A stretch of 64,000 nucleotides of DNA from NCBI GenBank assembly GCA_050012495.1, contig JBEKHB010000006.1, positions 31,865-95,864 of the forward strand, written 5' to 3'. This document shows positions 50,959-60,756 of this stretch, piece after piece. Source of the DNA: BOG-1155 sp050012495. GTDB lineage: Bacteria; Desulfobacterota; Syntrophorhabdia; Syntrophorhabdales; WCHB1-27. A model generated the notes under the pieces. The model was not told the origin of the DNA. It ran no database searches and was given only the letters and a program-made list of their open reading frames with translations. A program made the position numbers and the translations under genes. The first letter of the stretch is position 1. The number at the start of each line of letters is the position of its first letter.

Positions 50959-52199
50959 ACGCTAGTGAGGCAGCAAAGAGAGCCCATGGGGCCGCAGATG
51001 CGGCGGCCCATCTCACCACCGAAGAAAAGAACCGGATCCTCGGAACCCTCGAAGAGCTGCTCCGTGAGCGGCAGGAGTTCCTTTTTGAGGAGAACAGGAA
51101 AGATATCGAAAAGGCAAGAAGCGAGTTGCTGCCGGCAAGTCTTATCGAACGGCTTACAATGGACGCGAAAGTGGTCGATGAAATGGCGGCGGGATTGAGG
51201 GATGTGATAGAGCTGCCCGATCCCGTCGGGGAGATCGTGAAGATGTGGCAGCGGCCCTCCGGCCTGCGCGTCGGCAGGATGCGCATCCCCATCGGCGTGA
51301 TCGCCATAATTTATGAATCCCGGCCGAATGTGACGGTCGATGCCTTTGCGCTCTGCCTGAAGAGCGGGAATGTGGTGATCCTCAAAGGGGGAAAAGAGGC
51401 GCTTTACTCGAACCGGGCGCTCTTCGGCCTGATTCGTGATGCCCTCACGCGGTGCAGCGTGCCGGCGGAAGTGGCGCAGCTTATAGAGACGAGCGACCGG
51501 GCGTACCTTTATGAACTTTTAGGGTCGAGTGATTATATTGATCTGGTTATCCCACGGGGGGGAGAGGCGCTGATCCGCAGTATTGCGGAACATTCCAGGG
51601 TGCCCGTCCTCAAGCATTACAAGGGCGTCTGCGCCGTTTTTGTGGACGAATGGGCGGACGAGGAGATGGCACTGAAGGTGTGTCTTAATGCAAAGGTCCA
51701 GAAACCGGCCACCTGCAACGCTATGGAGACCCTTCTCGTGCATGAGGCGATTGCGCCGCGCTTTTTGCCGGAGATGGTCCGTGAGCTCCGGGGGGCGGGC
51801 GTGACAATAAAAGGGTGCGAAAAGACCCGGGAGATCGTCGCCGGCCTCGATGCGGCAACCGAGCGGGACTGGCACGAGGAGTACCTTGACCTGACCCTGT
51901 CGGTGAAGGTCGTGCATGACATGGACGAGGCGATAGCCCATATACGGACTTACGGCTCCCAGCATACGGACGCCATTGTGACCCGCGATTACAACCGTGC
52001 GTGGCGGTTCCTGAAAGAAGTCAATTCCTCCCTTGTCCTGGTCAACGCGTCTACCAGGCTGAACGACGGGTTCCAACTGGGGCTCGGTGCGGAGATGGGC
52101 ATCAGCACCACCAGGCTGCACGCCTTTGGCCCCATGGGGCTGGAGGAGCTTACAGTGACGAAGTTTATCGCCTTCGGCGACGGGCAGCAGAGGAGCTGA
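50955..52199 (+). CDS. proA: Glutamate-5-semialdehyde dehydrogenase
   Basis: NADPH-dependent reduction of glutamyl phosphate. The 414-residue product has the aldehyde-dehydrogenase fold, with IGVIAIIYESRPNVTVDA, PRGGEALI and the catalytic Cys in QKPATCNAMETLLVH. It overlaps proB by 4 bp and is followed by nadD with a TGATG junction. Confidence 0.96.
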   Translation: MNASEAAKRAHGAADAAAHLTTEEKNRILGTLEELLRERQEFLFEENRKDIEKARSELLPASLIERLTMDAKVVDEMAAGLRDVIELPDPVGEIVKMWQRPSGLRVGRMRIPIGVIAIIYESRPNVTVDAFALCLKSGNVVILKGGKEALYSNRALFGLIRDALTRCSVPAEVAQLIETSDRAYLYELLGSSDYIDLVIPRGGEALIRSIAEHSRVPVLKHYKGVCAVFVDEWADEEMALKVCLNAKVQKPATCNAMETLLVHEAIAPRFLPEMVRELRGAGVTIKGCEKTREIVAGLDAATERDWHEEYLDLTLSVKVVHDMDEAIAHIRTYGSQHTDAIVTRDYNRAWRFLKEVNSSLVLVNASTRLNDGFQLGLGAEMGISTTRLHAFGPMGLEELTVTKFIAFGDGQQRS

Positions 52200-52822
52200 T
52201 GGCCATAGGGGTGTTCGGGGGGACTTTCGACCCGGTGCACACGGGCCATTTGAGGGTCGCCGAGGAAGTGCGCGAGGCGTTTTCCATGGAGAGGGTCTAT
52301 TTTGTTCCTGCGCGGATCCAGCCCTTCAAGCAGCCGGGGAGGGGGGCTACTGCCGATGAGAGGGTTCGCATGCTTGAGATGGCGATGCGGGGCAACAGTT
52401 TTTTTCGGACGTCCCCAGTTGAGATCAGGAGGGGGGGCGTTTCCTATTCAATCGACACGGTGAAGCATTTTGCCCGCAGGTTCGGAGAGATCTTTTTCCT
52501 TATGGGCATGGATGCCTTCTCGGACATAGGTTTGTGGAAAGCCCACCGGGAGCTGTTCTCATATGCCGACTTCGTCGTCATGGTAAGGCCGGGAATGAAG
52601 CTCTCGGGACTTCCGATAAGCTTGTTGGGGGAGACGCGGCAGCTTGACGACTCGACGTTCGAGCATGCGTCGGGCAAAAAGATCTATTTTCACCACATTA
52701 CGCAGCTCGATATCTCGTCAACGCGGATAAGGGGGCTGGCGAGAATGGGGAAATCGATAAGGTATCTGGTCCCCTATCCGGTTGAGCGGTATATTATCAA
52801 GAAAGGATTGTACAGGAATTAA
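52199..52822 (+). CDS. nadD: Nicotinate-nucleotide adenylyltransferase
   Basis: Forms deamido-NAD. The 207-residue product has the nucleotidyltransferase motif GGTFDPVHTGHL at residues 7-18 and the C-terminal ISSTRIR motif. ATG 52199 overlaps the proA stop by 1 bp; a longer frame into proA is a shadow. Typical proA-nadD-rsfS order. Confidence 0.95.
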   Translation: MAIGVFGGTFDPVHTGHLRVAEEVREAFSMERVYFVPARIQPFKQPGRGATADERVRMLEMAMRGNSFFRTSPVEIRRGGVSYSIDTVKHFARRFGEIFFLMGMDAFSDIGLWKAHRELFSYADFVVMVRPGMKLSGLPISLLGETRQLDDSTFEHASGKKIYFHHITQLDISSTRIRGLARMGKSIRYLVPYPVERYIIKKGLYRN

Positions 52823-53164
52823 GTGGAAACGAAAGACCTGGCGGATGCGGCTGGACGGTTGGCGGTACAAAAGAAGGCCTGGGACGTGGTGGTGCTCGAT
52901 CTCTCCGGGCTTACGGACATCGCGGATTATTTCGTGCTTGCGAGCGGCACGAGCGAGCGGCATGTGTTGACCATATCCGAGGTCATAGAGCACGATATGA
53001 AGGAAAAAGGGATAACGCCCTTCTCGACTGAAGGCTACGAAGAAGGGCGGTGGGTCATCATAGATTACGGAGACGTGGTCGTCCATGTGTTTCTCGAATC
53101 GCTCAGGGAGCTGTACGATCTTGAGAACCTTTGGATAGAAGCCAAGAGATACGTCATGGACTGA
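52823..53164 (+). CDS. rsfS: Ribosome silencing factor
   Basis: RsfS/Iojap protein that binds L14 and blocks subunit joining in starved cells. 113 residues with VVVLDLSGLTDIADYFVLASG and the C-terminal VHVFLESLRELYDLENLW. GTG 52823 directly follows the nadD stop codon. Confidence 0.95.
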   Translation: METKDLADAAGRLAVQKKAWDVVVLDLSGLTDIADYFVLASGTSERHVLTISEVIEHDMKEKGITPFSTEGYEEGRWVIIDYGDVVVHVFLESLRELYDLENLWIEAKRYVMD

Positions 53165-53193
53165 AAACAGAAATCAAGAGGGCGGGGTGTCAC

Positions 53194-53547
53194 ATGGAGA
53201 AGGGAACGGGTGAACATTTCAGGAAACAACTGCTGAAGCAGCGCGAGGCGATCCTGAACAAATCGAAAAGATTGAAAGAGGATTCGTATACGCTTGGCAC
53301 TGACGGCATCCAGGATATGGCGGACGCCGCGAGCAACGCGTATAACGCCGACATCCTGATGAGCCTGAGTGATAATGACAGAAACATGGTAAAAGAGATT
53401 GACTCCGCCCTCGATAAGATCGCGAACGGGACTTATGGCATATGCGAGGAATGTGATGAGCCGATCAGTGAGAAGCGGCTTGAAGCAAACCCGGTGGCGC
53501 GCTACTGCATCACCTGTAAGAGAATGATTGAGGAAAAGGGCGTATAA
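53194..53547 (+). CDS. DksA/TraR-family zinc-finger protein
   Basis: 117 residues. An N-terminal coiled coil (HFRKQLLKQREAILNKSKRL) carries the DxxDxA tip motif (DMADAA) that in DksA reaches into the RNA polymerase secondary channel. The C-terminal finger has four cysteines (CEEC...CITC). The intact tip and C4 finger suggest a real DksA-type regulator of transcription with ppGpp, though it is shorter than E. coli DksA (151). ATG 53194 was chosen by the conserved start; the longer frame overlaps rsfS. Confidence 0.87.
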   Translation: MEKGTGEHFRKQLLKQREAILNKSKRLKEDSYTLGTDGIQDMADAASNAYNADILMSLSDNDRNMVKEIDSALDKIANGTYGICEECDEPISEKRLEANPVARYCITCKRMIEEKGV

Positions 53548-53551
53548 ACCG

Positions 53552-54904
53552 ATGAAGTATAAGATCTCACTGCTTTTCTTTCTCCTCCTTTTCGTTGCTT
53601 ACGTGCTGCTTTCTTTCCTGAATTCCGACAAGGTGCCCTTCGACGTCGGCTTCGGAAGGCTTGAGACGACGGTCACCAACTATGTCGCCGCCGCTTTTGT
53701 GCTGGGCGTAATCTTTTCCATCATTGCAAGTTTTTTCACCGATGCGCGAAGGGGCCTTGCAAAGTGGCGCAGCGAAAGGAAGGAGAGGCGGAGGAAGGAG
53801 GCCAACGATCTTTTCGAGAAGGCGAAACTCTATGAAATGAAGGGCGAGCCGGAAAAAGCGGAGGAGTATTTCAACCGCGTCATAAGGTCGGTGCCCGATA
53901 TGGAAGAGCCGTATCTGCTCCTCGCCGACATGCATGCGGCGAGGGGGGAGCCGGGTAAAGCGATTGAGGCCCTGGACCTTGGCGAAAGGCGTCTCGGCAA
54001 AAAGGAAGCGATACTGCTGAAAAAGGCGAAAATCCACCGTGCCCAAAAGGATCTCGACGCTGTGGAGCGGGATCTGCTGGACGTAGTGCGGATCAAGGGG
54101 TCGAGCCTTGAGGCCCTGGGGGCCTTAAGGGACCTCTCCATCGGCCGGAAAGCATGGGCCCAGGCACTGGAGATGGAAGAGCGGGTGAGAAAGCAGATAA
54201 AGACGCCGGAAGAGGACCAGCGGTTCCTCGGGCTCCGGTACGAGAGCGCAAAGGAGCGCTTCCTCAGGCGGGACCCCAAGCTCTACGAGCAGATACTTAA
54301 GGACCTGCGGGAGATCATCAGCGACAATAAGCGTTTCATCCCCGCCTATACGCTTTCAGCCGAAGTCTACAAGAGCACGGGCAAGCTAAACGACGCGGGC
54401 AGGGTGTACGGCCGCGGCTTTACGAAGACGGGTCATATCGTCTTCCTCCGGCAGCTGGAAGACCTCTATATCGATAGGGGGGAGCCGGGCGTCATATTAA
54501 AAATTTACCGCCGGCTTCTTGAAGTGGCGCCCAGGAACCAGCTTCTGATGTTCTTCTACGCGCGGCTCTGCCTGAAGCTGGAAATGATCGATGAAGCAAT
54601 CGACGTCCTGAAGACGCTCGCGGAAGAGAAGGAATTCAGAGGGCTTCACCGGGCCATGGCGGAGGCGTACATCCACCGGGGTAAGTTCGAGGATGCGGTC
54701 AAGGAATTTTTGCAGGCTTTTCCCATGAGCCAGGTGTATCTGCCTTTTTATTGCGTGAAGTGCCAGGCCGTTAAAGAGGAATGGACCGATTTTTGCGAGA
54801 CCTGTTATAGCTGGAACACGGTAAATATCAGGCAGGATGGTCTCTTTTTTCAGGAGGCCGAAAACTTGCGCGTGGTCTACGAGGAAAACTGGGAGGCGAC
54901 ATGA
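53552..54904 (+). CDS. LapA-LapB-like TPR protein with rubredoxin-type zinc motif
   Basis: A 450-residue inner-membrane protein. N-terminal residues 1-62 contain two hydrophobic helices and resemble the LapA/DUF1049 domain (FLNSDKVPFDVGFG..., AFVLGVIFSIIASFF). Residues 80-400 are tetratricopeptide repeats (ANDLFEKAKLYEMKGEPEKAEEYF). The C-terminus has a CVKC...CETC metal site, as in LapB/YciM. LapA and LapB are separate neighbouring genes in E. coli; here they appear fused. LapB controls LpxC turnover and hence LPS synthesis, so a similar role is likely. It starts 4 bp after the dksA-like gene stop. Confidence 0.8.
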   Translation: MKYKISLLFFLLLFVAYVLLSFLNSDKVPFDVGFGRLETTVTNYVAAAFVLGVIFSIIASFFTDARRGLAKWRSERKERRRKEANDLFEKAKLYEMKGEPEKAEEYFNRVIRSVPDMEEPYLLLADMHAARGEPGKAIEALDLGERRLGKKEAILLKKAKIHRAQKDLDAVERDLLDVVRIKGSSLEALGALRDLSIGRKAWAQALEMEERVRKQIKTPEEDQRFLGLRYESAKERFLRRDPKLYEQILKDLREIISDNKRFIPAYTLSAEVYKSTGKLNDAGRVYGRGFTKTGHIVFLRQLEDLYIDRGEPGVILKIYRRLLEVAPRNQLLMFFYARLCLKLEMIDEAIDVLKTLAEEKEFRGLHRAMAEAYIHRGKFEDAVKEFLQAFPMSQVYLPFYCVKCQAVKEEWTDFCETCYSWNTVNIRQDGLFFQEAENLRVVYEENWEAT

Positions 54905-56097
54905 CGGACGATCTTATTCTGGCCAACGACAACAAGATTATCTTCCTTGTCCTTGACGGGCTTGGCGATATCCCCGACCCGGCGCACTCTTTCATGACCC
55001 CCCTTGAGGCAGCAAAGAAGCCTAATATGGATCGTCTTGCAGTCGAGAAAGGTGTCCTCGGCCGCACTATCCCGGTGGGCGTCGGCATCACGCCGGGCAG
55101 CGGTCCCGGCCATTTGAGCCTTTTCGGCTATGACCCTGCGCGTTATGAGATAGGCAGAGGCATCCTGGAAGCGCTCGGGCTCAATATGGACCTTGAGCCG
55201 AACGATGTCGCCGCGAGGGGAAATTTCTGCACGGTGAAGGACGGCATCGTGACCGACCGGAGGGCAGGCAGAATAGAGACCTCGGTCGGGGAGCGGCTGT
55301 GTGAGAGGATATCGAGGGCCGTCCCGTCGATAGACGGGGTAAAGGTGCTCATCAAGCCGGGCTTCTCGCACAGGTTCGGGGTCATCTTCAGGGGAGAGGG
55401 CCTGTCCGACGAGTTGGAGGACGCGGACCCGCACAAGGAGGGGAAGCCCCTCGCGTTGGCGGCTCCGAAAACACCCGCGGCAGAGCGGACCGCTGCGGTC
55501 GTCAACACATTCATCAAAAAGGCGATGGACGTGCTCGGGGAGGAGCCGGTGGCGAACGGGGTCCTGCTCAGGGGCTTCTCGAAGAATCCCGACATACCGC
55601 AGTTCCCCGAGAAATACCGGATGGATTCCCTGGCGATCACCACCTATCCCATGTACCGGGGAATCGCCAGGGTGTTGGGCATGAAGGTGGAGAAGGAGCC
55701 GGCGGACTATAAAGAGATGGTCTCCATTCTCAAAGAGCATTACGACCGGTACCAGTTTTTCTTCTTACACGTGAAAGAGACGGATGTCGCGGGAGAAGAC
55801 GGCAATTTCAGAGAGAAGACAAGGGCGATAGAGTTCGTCGACACGATAGTGCCCGATATCGCCAGCCTGAAGCCGAGAGTGCTCGTCGTGACCGGCGACC
55901 ATTCGACCCCGTGCCCCCTGAAAGGCCACAGTTGGCACCCCGTGCCGCTTTTGATTGTCGCGGATACGGGTGAAAGGGACGGCATCTCCTTCCACGAAAA
56001 GAATTGTCTGAAGGGCAGCATAGGGACGATATACGCGAAAGAGCTCATGACCCTTGCCCTGGCCTACGGCGCGAAGCTTGATAAGTACGGCGCATGA
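54901..56097 (+). CDS. apgM: Archaeal-type cofactor-independent phosphoglycerate mutase
   Basis: Interconverts 2- and 3-phosphoglycerate without bisphosphoglycerate. The 398-residue product has the metal motif LVLDGLGDIPD, the Ser-containing PGSGPGHLSLFGYDP, YEIGRGILEALG and the metal-binding VTGDHSTPC. It belongs to the same superfamily as the gene at 24070-25257 but has the ApgM-type PGSGPGH motif rather than PGSDVA. It overlaps the lapB-like gene by 4 bp. A glycolytic role is favoured. Confidence 0.87.
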   Translation: MTDDLILANDNKIIFLVLDGLGDIPDPAHSFMTPLEAAKKPNMDRLAVEKGVLGRTIPVGVGITPGSGPGHLSLFGYDPARYEIGRGILEALGLNMDLEPNDVAARGNFCTVKDGIVTDRRAGRIETSVGERLCERISRAVPSIDGVKVLIKPGFSHRFGVIFRGEGLSDELEDADPHKEGKPLALAAPKTPAAERTAAVVNTFIKKAMDVLGEEPVANGVLLRGFSKNPDIPQFPEKYRMDSLAITTYPMYRGIARVLGMKVEKEPADYKEMVSILKEHYDRYQFFFLHVKETDVAGEDGNFREKTRAIEFVDTIVPDIASLKPRVLVVTGDHSTPCPLKGHSWHPVPLLIVADTGERDGISFHEKNCLKGSIGTIYAKELMTLALAYGAKLDKYGA

Positions 56098-56782
56098 GAT
56101 CCTGAAAGCCGTCCTCGAGCTTGTGTATCCGGTCTATTGCGGAGGATGCGGCGAAGAGGGAGAAGTGCTCTGTCATGCGTGCAGGCAGTCTTTCATCACC
56201 CTTGAGAGTCCCTTCGTCTGCCCATCCTGCGGCAGATGGACGGGCAGCGACGCCTTGTGCGGCGGATGTATCACCCATCCCCCGTATTTCACGCGGGGGT
56301 TTTACGTTTTTTCTTTTGAAGGCCCGCTGAGGGAGGCCGTTCATGCCTTCAAATTCGGGGGCAGGATTGACGTGGGAAGGGCCCTGATGCATATGGGACG
56401 GGAAAAAATCGCTTCTTTCGCTTCCGCCTTCGACCTGGTCATTCCCGTTCCGGTCACTTCGACGCGGCTGAAAAAACGCGGCTTCAACCAGTCTTTTGTC
56501 ATCGCCGGGGAGATATCACGCATAACGGGTGCGCCCGTCGACTCCGGGACTCTCGTGAAGGTGAAAGAGACCGCAGACCAGTACATGCTGTCGAAAGACG
56601 AGAGAAGGCGGAACATACGGGGAGCCTTCTCTCTGAAGGACGCACGTCCTCTCGCGGGCAAGCGCCTGCTCCTTGTGGATGACCTTTATACTACGGGCAA
56701 TACCGCACGGGAGGCGTGCCGGACACTTTTGCGGACAAAAGCGAAGGAGGTCCTCTTCTTCGCCCTTGCAAGAACGCCCTGA
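56078..56782 (+). CDS. comF: ComF-family phosphoribosyltransferase-like protein
   Basis: About 234 residues. Four Cys-pair zinc-ribbon motifs at the N-terminus (YCGGCG, CHAC, CPSCG, CGGC), then a PRTase domain with LLVDDLYTTGNT, the PRPP-binding motif, and RLKKRGFNQ, diagnostic of ComF/GntX. These proteins take part in DNA uptake or nucleotide scavenging. The start is uncertain: TTG 56078 is the best in-frame choice; it overlaps apgM by 20 bp. Confidence 0.88.
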   Translation: MISTAHEILKAVLELVYPVYCGGCGEEGEVLCHACRQSFITLESPFVCPSCGRWTGSDALCGGCITHPPYFTRGFYVFSFEGPLREAVHAFKFGGRIDVGRALMHMGREKIASFASAFDLVIPVPVTSTRLKKRGFNQSFVIAGEISRITGAPVDSGTLVKVKETADQYMLSKDERRRNIRGAFSLKDARPLAGKRLLLVDDLYTTGNTAREACRTLLRTKAKEVLFFALARTP

Positions 56783-59700
56783 TGAAAAAAGCCTTGCTCA
56801 TAGTTGTCGCGGTGCTTTCCGTCCTGGCCGGAATGATGCTCGCAGCCTGGTTTTATCTGCCAACGCTTGCATTCCACATGCTGGGCAAGGCAATAGACGG
56901 AACAGTGGAGGCGTCGCGATCGAGCGTCTCCTTCCGTGGCGGGCTCCTCGTGCTGAAGCTTAATGGGGTGCGGATGAAGGGCAAGGTGGAAGGCGTTGTC
57001 GGGACGTGCGAGCTCCGGGTGCAGCCCTCAAAGGGGCTCTACGTCAAGTATTTCACCATTTCGGATTTCGATATCAAGATCGGGAAGGAAAGGGGCCATA
57101 TAGGTTTTTATCCGGTGCCCGTGGAGCTGGCGGAGATCCGGAAAGGCACGGTCGATTATGAGGGGCACACGTACATCCTCCGTGAGATGAGGGTCTCCAA
57201 TTTCAACACGGGCGGTCGGCTGGAATTCAGCATAGACGGCGGGGTCGAGGGACTGGGCAACCTCAAGACCAGGGGCGAAGGAACTTTCGGGGAAAAGCGG
57301 TCGGACCTCAGAGGCGCGTACTCCCTGTCGGCAGTGAACATGGCCCGGGTCTTCAAGAACTACGAGGGTCTGGCCGACTCCCGCGGCGCCTTCAGCTACC
57401 GGGACGGGGTCTTCGTGATGGACGGCGACGTGCAGGCGCCCCACTTTTCGCTCATGGAAGACTTCCTGAAGCAGAGGCTCGCGTCAGAGGGGAATGCCTG
57501 CCGCATCCATCTGAAGAGGGTCGGCGACACGACGGATGTCACCCTGACCGGCCTCTCCTTCAAAGGCACGCCGATCTTTCTGAAATTCTCCGGTACCCCG
57601 AAGAGGCTCACGTACCTCGAGTTGAAGACCGGCTTCCTCGCCATTCCCGACCTGATGGACTATATAAACCCCGCTGTTTTGTCGGAAGGAGATTGGGGCC
57701 CTCTCTCTTTTGTCAAAGACGGCACCGTGCGCATCGGCCGTTTCGTTTTTCAGAGGGGAAGGCCGATTACCGCGGAGATAGAGGTGGCTCACGTCGAGGT
57801 GGGGGCCGGAAAGGTCGCGTTCCACGGGGTGAGAGGCATCTTGCGCCTGGATGGCAGCGCGCTGGCGTTAACGGGTTTCGAGGGAAAGCTGGGAGAAGGG
57901 CAGGTCTCCGGGGTCACAGGTCTCGTCCCCCTGAGGCTGGACCGGGACGTAGCCTTGAAGGGGCGATATTCCCTGGATCTTAAGGACCTCTCGCAGCTTG
58001 CCGGGACGGACAATGTGGAGATTCTCGCAGGGACTACCGAAGGGGGCATCGCGCTGCACGGGAGGCAGGGCCGGGGCTTCAGGGTCGAAGGCGCAGGGAT
58101 CATTCGGGCCGGCCGGTTCGCCTGGAAGCGTGTCGCCCTTGGGGCGTCAGGGAGCTACGCCTTCAAGGACGGTCGCGTGACTTTCGCTCCCCTCGTGATA
58201 CACGAGGCCGGGACGAGGCTCGACATGAGGGGCAGCGCGGATTCGGCGCGGGCCGACCTGCAGGTGAAAGGAGTAATCGACGGGCGTCAGATAGCCCTCA
58301 TTCTCGACCGCCCATATGCGCTTGAGGGGCTCGTGAGCGTCGACGGCGAGGTGGGGTTGAAGGACGACACCTTCGGGCTTACGGGGCGTCTCTCGATGAC
58401 GGACCTTTCCTTCGAGATCCCCCGCCTGATGAAAAAGGGACGCGGGGTAGAGAGTTCAGCCGTCGTGTCGCTGCACGGAGAAAGGGGCGGCGACCTGTGC
58501 GTGGATAGCCTTCTTTATACGCTTGGCCCTCTGGAGGCCGCACTTAGCGCAAGGATCGGGAAGGGAAGGATCTCCCACATGCATGTGGTCCTGGACGTTC
58601 CCAAAGTCGAGCGGCTGTCGCGGCTCTTTTTTTTTGACGAGAGCGAGGCCCATGGAGACCTGAAGGTCGACGTGCGCGTGGAGAATTTGCCGTACCCCGT
58701 GACAAAACTCCCCGTGATGCAGGGACACCTTACGTTTCGCGGAGACATCCTGCACCCTCCCACGTTTGCGAAGCCTCTCACCGGCATCGACCTTGTCTGC
58801 GCGTTCGAGGGGGAGCGGTCTACCATCGCCCTGTCGGGGCTGCGTGTGGGTGAAAGCGTGCTCAGGAACGCGCGTCTCGTTATCACGGGCCTCGATGCAC
58901 CTCAATTCACCCTTGGGGTCGATATGGACTCTTTCGACCCCGGCGATTTTGACGGGATATATGGGCGGCGGTTCAGGGTGCCGGTAATTGCCGCAGAGAG
59001 TCTCATGGCCAGGACGACAGGGGAGTTTCTGCTGAAATCGCGGACGGCGCATCTTCGCGGCACGGCATACCGCGACCTGGTGATGAGGGGCACCTTCGGA
59101 CACCGGATGCTCGCGGTGACGGAAGGTAGGGTCGAGCCGGCCAAGGGCGAGATCGTGTTTCAAGGAGATGCATATCTCGGATCCGTTCCCCGGTTCACTG
59201 TGAAGGGGCATTTGTCGGACGTGAGCGCTCGGGAGGTCCTGGCGCTTTTCGGGGGAAAGCAGAATATCTTTGAAGGCACGGGATCGATATCGGCCGACCT
59301 CGGCTTTGCCGGGAGAGACGGCGATGCCCTCGCGAAGAGCGCGAGCGGTACGGTGAGCCTCGCGAGCCGGGACGGGGTGATCAGGAGATGGAACGTCCTG
59401 TCCAAGATCCTGGCCCTCACCAACGTATACGACCTTTTTCGGGGACGGGTCGACCTGACGCGGAATGGTCTCGTGTATAAAAGGCTCAGCGCCTCCTTTG
59501 ACGGGAATAACGGCGTGTTTCGCACGAATGATTTCCTTATAGACAGCCCCTCCATGCTTATCACCGGCATGGGGGACCTCGACGCGGCGACGAAGGAGAT
59601 CGACGGCAGGATGACGGTATCGCCGCTTGTGGCAACGGACAGGATCATAAACCTGATCCCCCTGGTGCGCAGCATTATCCGTGAGAGGAAGAGCGGTTTT

Positions 59701-59859
59701 CTGTTCTTTGTTTACAGCATCAAAGGGCCGGCGCAGGACCCGGAGGTAAAATCGGCCTATGTCCGGAGCGTGGGGGCGAGGATTGTCTATCTGCTGCGCA
59801 ATACACTCGAGCTCCCGAAAGATGTCTGGGACGAGCTTCACAAGGAGCTGCAGAGATGA
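56782..59859 (+). CDS. AsmA-like protein
   Basis: A 1025-residue periplasm-facing protein with one N-terminal transmembrane helix (residues 3-24, LLIVVAVLSVLAGMMLAAWF). Long beta-rich repeats follow, the pattern of the AsmA/TamB/YhdP group, thought to form hydrophobic grooves carrying phospholipids between membranes. The C-terminal part (about 850-1010; GTVSLASRDGVIRRWNVLSKIL, ITGMGDLDAATKEIDGRMTVSPL) matches AsmA_2-type domains. ATG 56782 overlaps the comF stop (TGATG). It is a fitting partner for the LPS and envelope genes in the window. Confidence 0.88.
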   Translation: MKKALLIVVAVLSVLAGMMLAAWFYLPTLAFHMLGKAIDGTVEASRSSVSFRGGLLVLKLNGVRMKGKVEGVVGTCELRVQPSKGLYVKYFTISDFDIKIGKERGHIGFYPVPVELAEIRKGTVDYEGHTYILREMRVSNFNTGGRLEFSIDGGVEGLGNLKTRGEGTFGEKRSDLRGAYSLSAVNMARVFKNYEGLADSRGAFSYRDGVFVMDGDVQAPHFSLMEDFLKQRLASEGNACRIHLKRVGDTTDVTLTGLSFKGTPIFLKFSGTPKRLTYLELKTGFLAIPDLMDYINPAVLSEGDWGPLSFVKDGTVRIGRFVFQRGRPITAEIEVAHVEVGAGKVAFHGVRGILRLDGSALALTGFEGKLGEGQVSGVTGLVPLRLDRDVALKGRYSLDLKDLSQLAGTDNVEILAGTTEGGIALHGRQGRGFRVEGAGIIRAGRFAWKRVALGASGSYAFKDGRVTFAPLVIHEAGTRLDMRGSADSARADLQVKGVIDGRQIALILDRPYALEGLVSVDGEVGLKDDTFGLTGRLSMTDLSFEIPRLMKKGRGVESSAVVSLHGERGGDLCVDSLLYTLGPLEAALSARIGKGRISHMHVVLDVPKVERLSRLFFFDESEAHGDLKVDVRVENLPYPVTKLPVMQGHLTFRGDILHPPTFAKPLTGIDLVCAFEGERSTIALSGLRVGESVLRNARLVITGLDAPQFTLGVDMDSFDPGDFDGIYGRRFRVPVIAAESLMARTTGEFLLKSRTAHLRGTAYRDLVMRGTFGHRMLAVTEGRVEPAKGEIVFQGDAYLGSVPRFTVKGHLSDVSAREVLALFGGKQNIFEGTGSISADLGFAGRDGDALAKSASGTVSLASRDGVIRRWNVLSKILALTNVYDLFRGRVDLTRNGLVYKRLSASFDGNNGVFRTNDFLIDSPSMLITGMGDLDAATKEIDGRMTVSPLVATDRIINLIPLVRSIIRERKSGFLFFVYSIKGPAQDPEVKSAYVRSVGARIVYLLRNTLELPKDVWDELHKELQR

Positions 59860-60713
59860 GGATCGCCATTATCGGGGCAGGGAAAGTCGGCATTGCCCTC
59901 GGCTATGTCTTGAGGAAGAAAGGGTTTGACGTGGCGGCCGTCGCATCGAGGCGGCAGTCCTCACTCGATACGGCAAAGACGTACATCGGGGCTGACTGTT
60001 TCACCACCCTCGATAACAGGCAGGCTGTGGAGATGGCTGACGTGGTGGCGGTCACGACGCAGGACAGGGAGATAAAGAACGTGGCTGCTCAGATCGCCGC
60101 CATTGACGGGCGACTCGACGGAAAGTTGTTTTTTCACACGAGCGGGGCCCACGCCTCGTCCGAGCTCTCTCCCCTGGAGCAAAGAGGCGCCCTCCTCGGC
60201 TCTCTGCATCCCCTTCAGACTTTTCCCGATATCGACGCCGGCATCAGGGGCCTCCCTGATACCTATATTTTTATCGAAGGCGACGGCAAGGCGCTTCGCG
60301 TGCTCGGGGACCTCGCATCGTGTATAGGCGCAGAGGCCGTCGTGATAGAGAGCGCGAACAAGGTGCTCTATCACCTTTCGGCGGTCTTTGTGTGCAATCT
60401 GCTCGCCGGCCTCCTCTATGCGGGGGAGGGCATCATGAAGCGCATCGGCATCGATCTCAAACCCTTCTATCCGATCATCAGGGCGACGCTTGCGAATATC
60501 GAGACCAGGGGGCCGCTTCTCTCGCTCACTGGACCGGTGGTGAGGGGGGACGCGGGGACCATCTCGTCCCACCTGGCCGCCATGGGGGAGATGCCCCTCC
60601 ATGAAAAAGTCTATAGGGACCTCTCCCTGGTAGCCCTGGAAATGGCGCGGCAGAGAGGGACCCTGACAGGGGAGCAGATAGCGGCGCTCAGCGGCCTCCT
60701 GGAGGGGGACTAG
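59856..60713 (+). CDS. Rossmann-fold DUF2520 oxidoreductase-like protein
   Basis: 285 residues. N-terminal NAD(P) fold with IGAGKVGIAL (residues 5-14), then HTSGAHASSEL and GSLHPLQTFPD, which are characteristic of the DUF2520 family. The all-helical C-terminal domain resembles 6-phosphogluconate/ketopantoate-reductase-type dimerisation domains. The substrate is unknown. It overlaps the AsmA-like gene by 4 bp and ends the long plus-strand run. Confidence 0.85.
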   Translation: MRIAIIGAGKVGIALGYVLRKKGFDVAAVASRRQSSLDTAKTYIGADCFTTLDNRQAVEMADVVAVTTQDREIKNVAAQIAAIDGRLDGKLFFHTSGAHASSELSPLEQRGALLGSLHPLQTFPDIDAGIRGLPDTYIFIEGDGKALRVLGDLASCIGAEAVVIESANKVLYHLSAVFVCNLLAGLLYAGEGIMKRIGIDLKPFYPIIRATLANIETRGPLLSLTGPVVRGDAGTISSHLAAMGEMPLHEKVYRDLSLVALEMARQRGTLTGEQIAALSGLLEGD

Positions 60714-60756
60714 GTCGTCTCTTTTTCTTTCCTTTTTTGTCTTCTTCTTGTCGGGT

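Noticed and set aside
58456..59841. 461-codon minus-strand frame opposite the AsmA-like gene
   Set aside because: Antisense shadow rich in H, P and R with no recognisable domain; the plus-strand gene has a signal anchor and family-like C-terminus.
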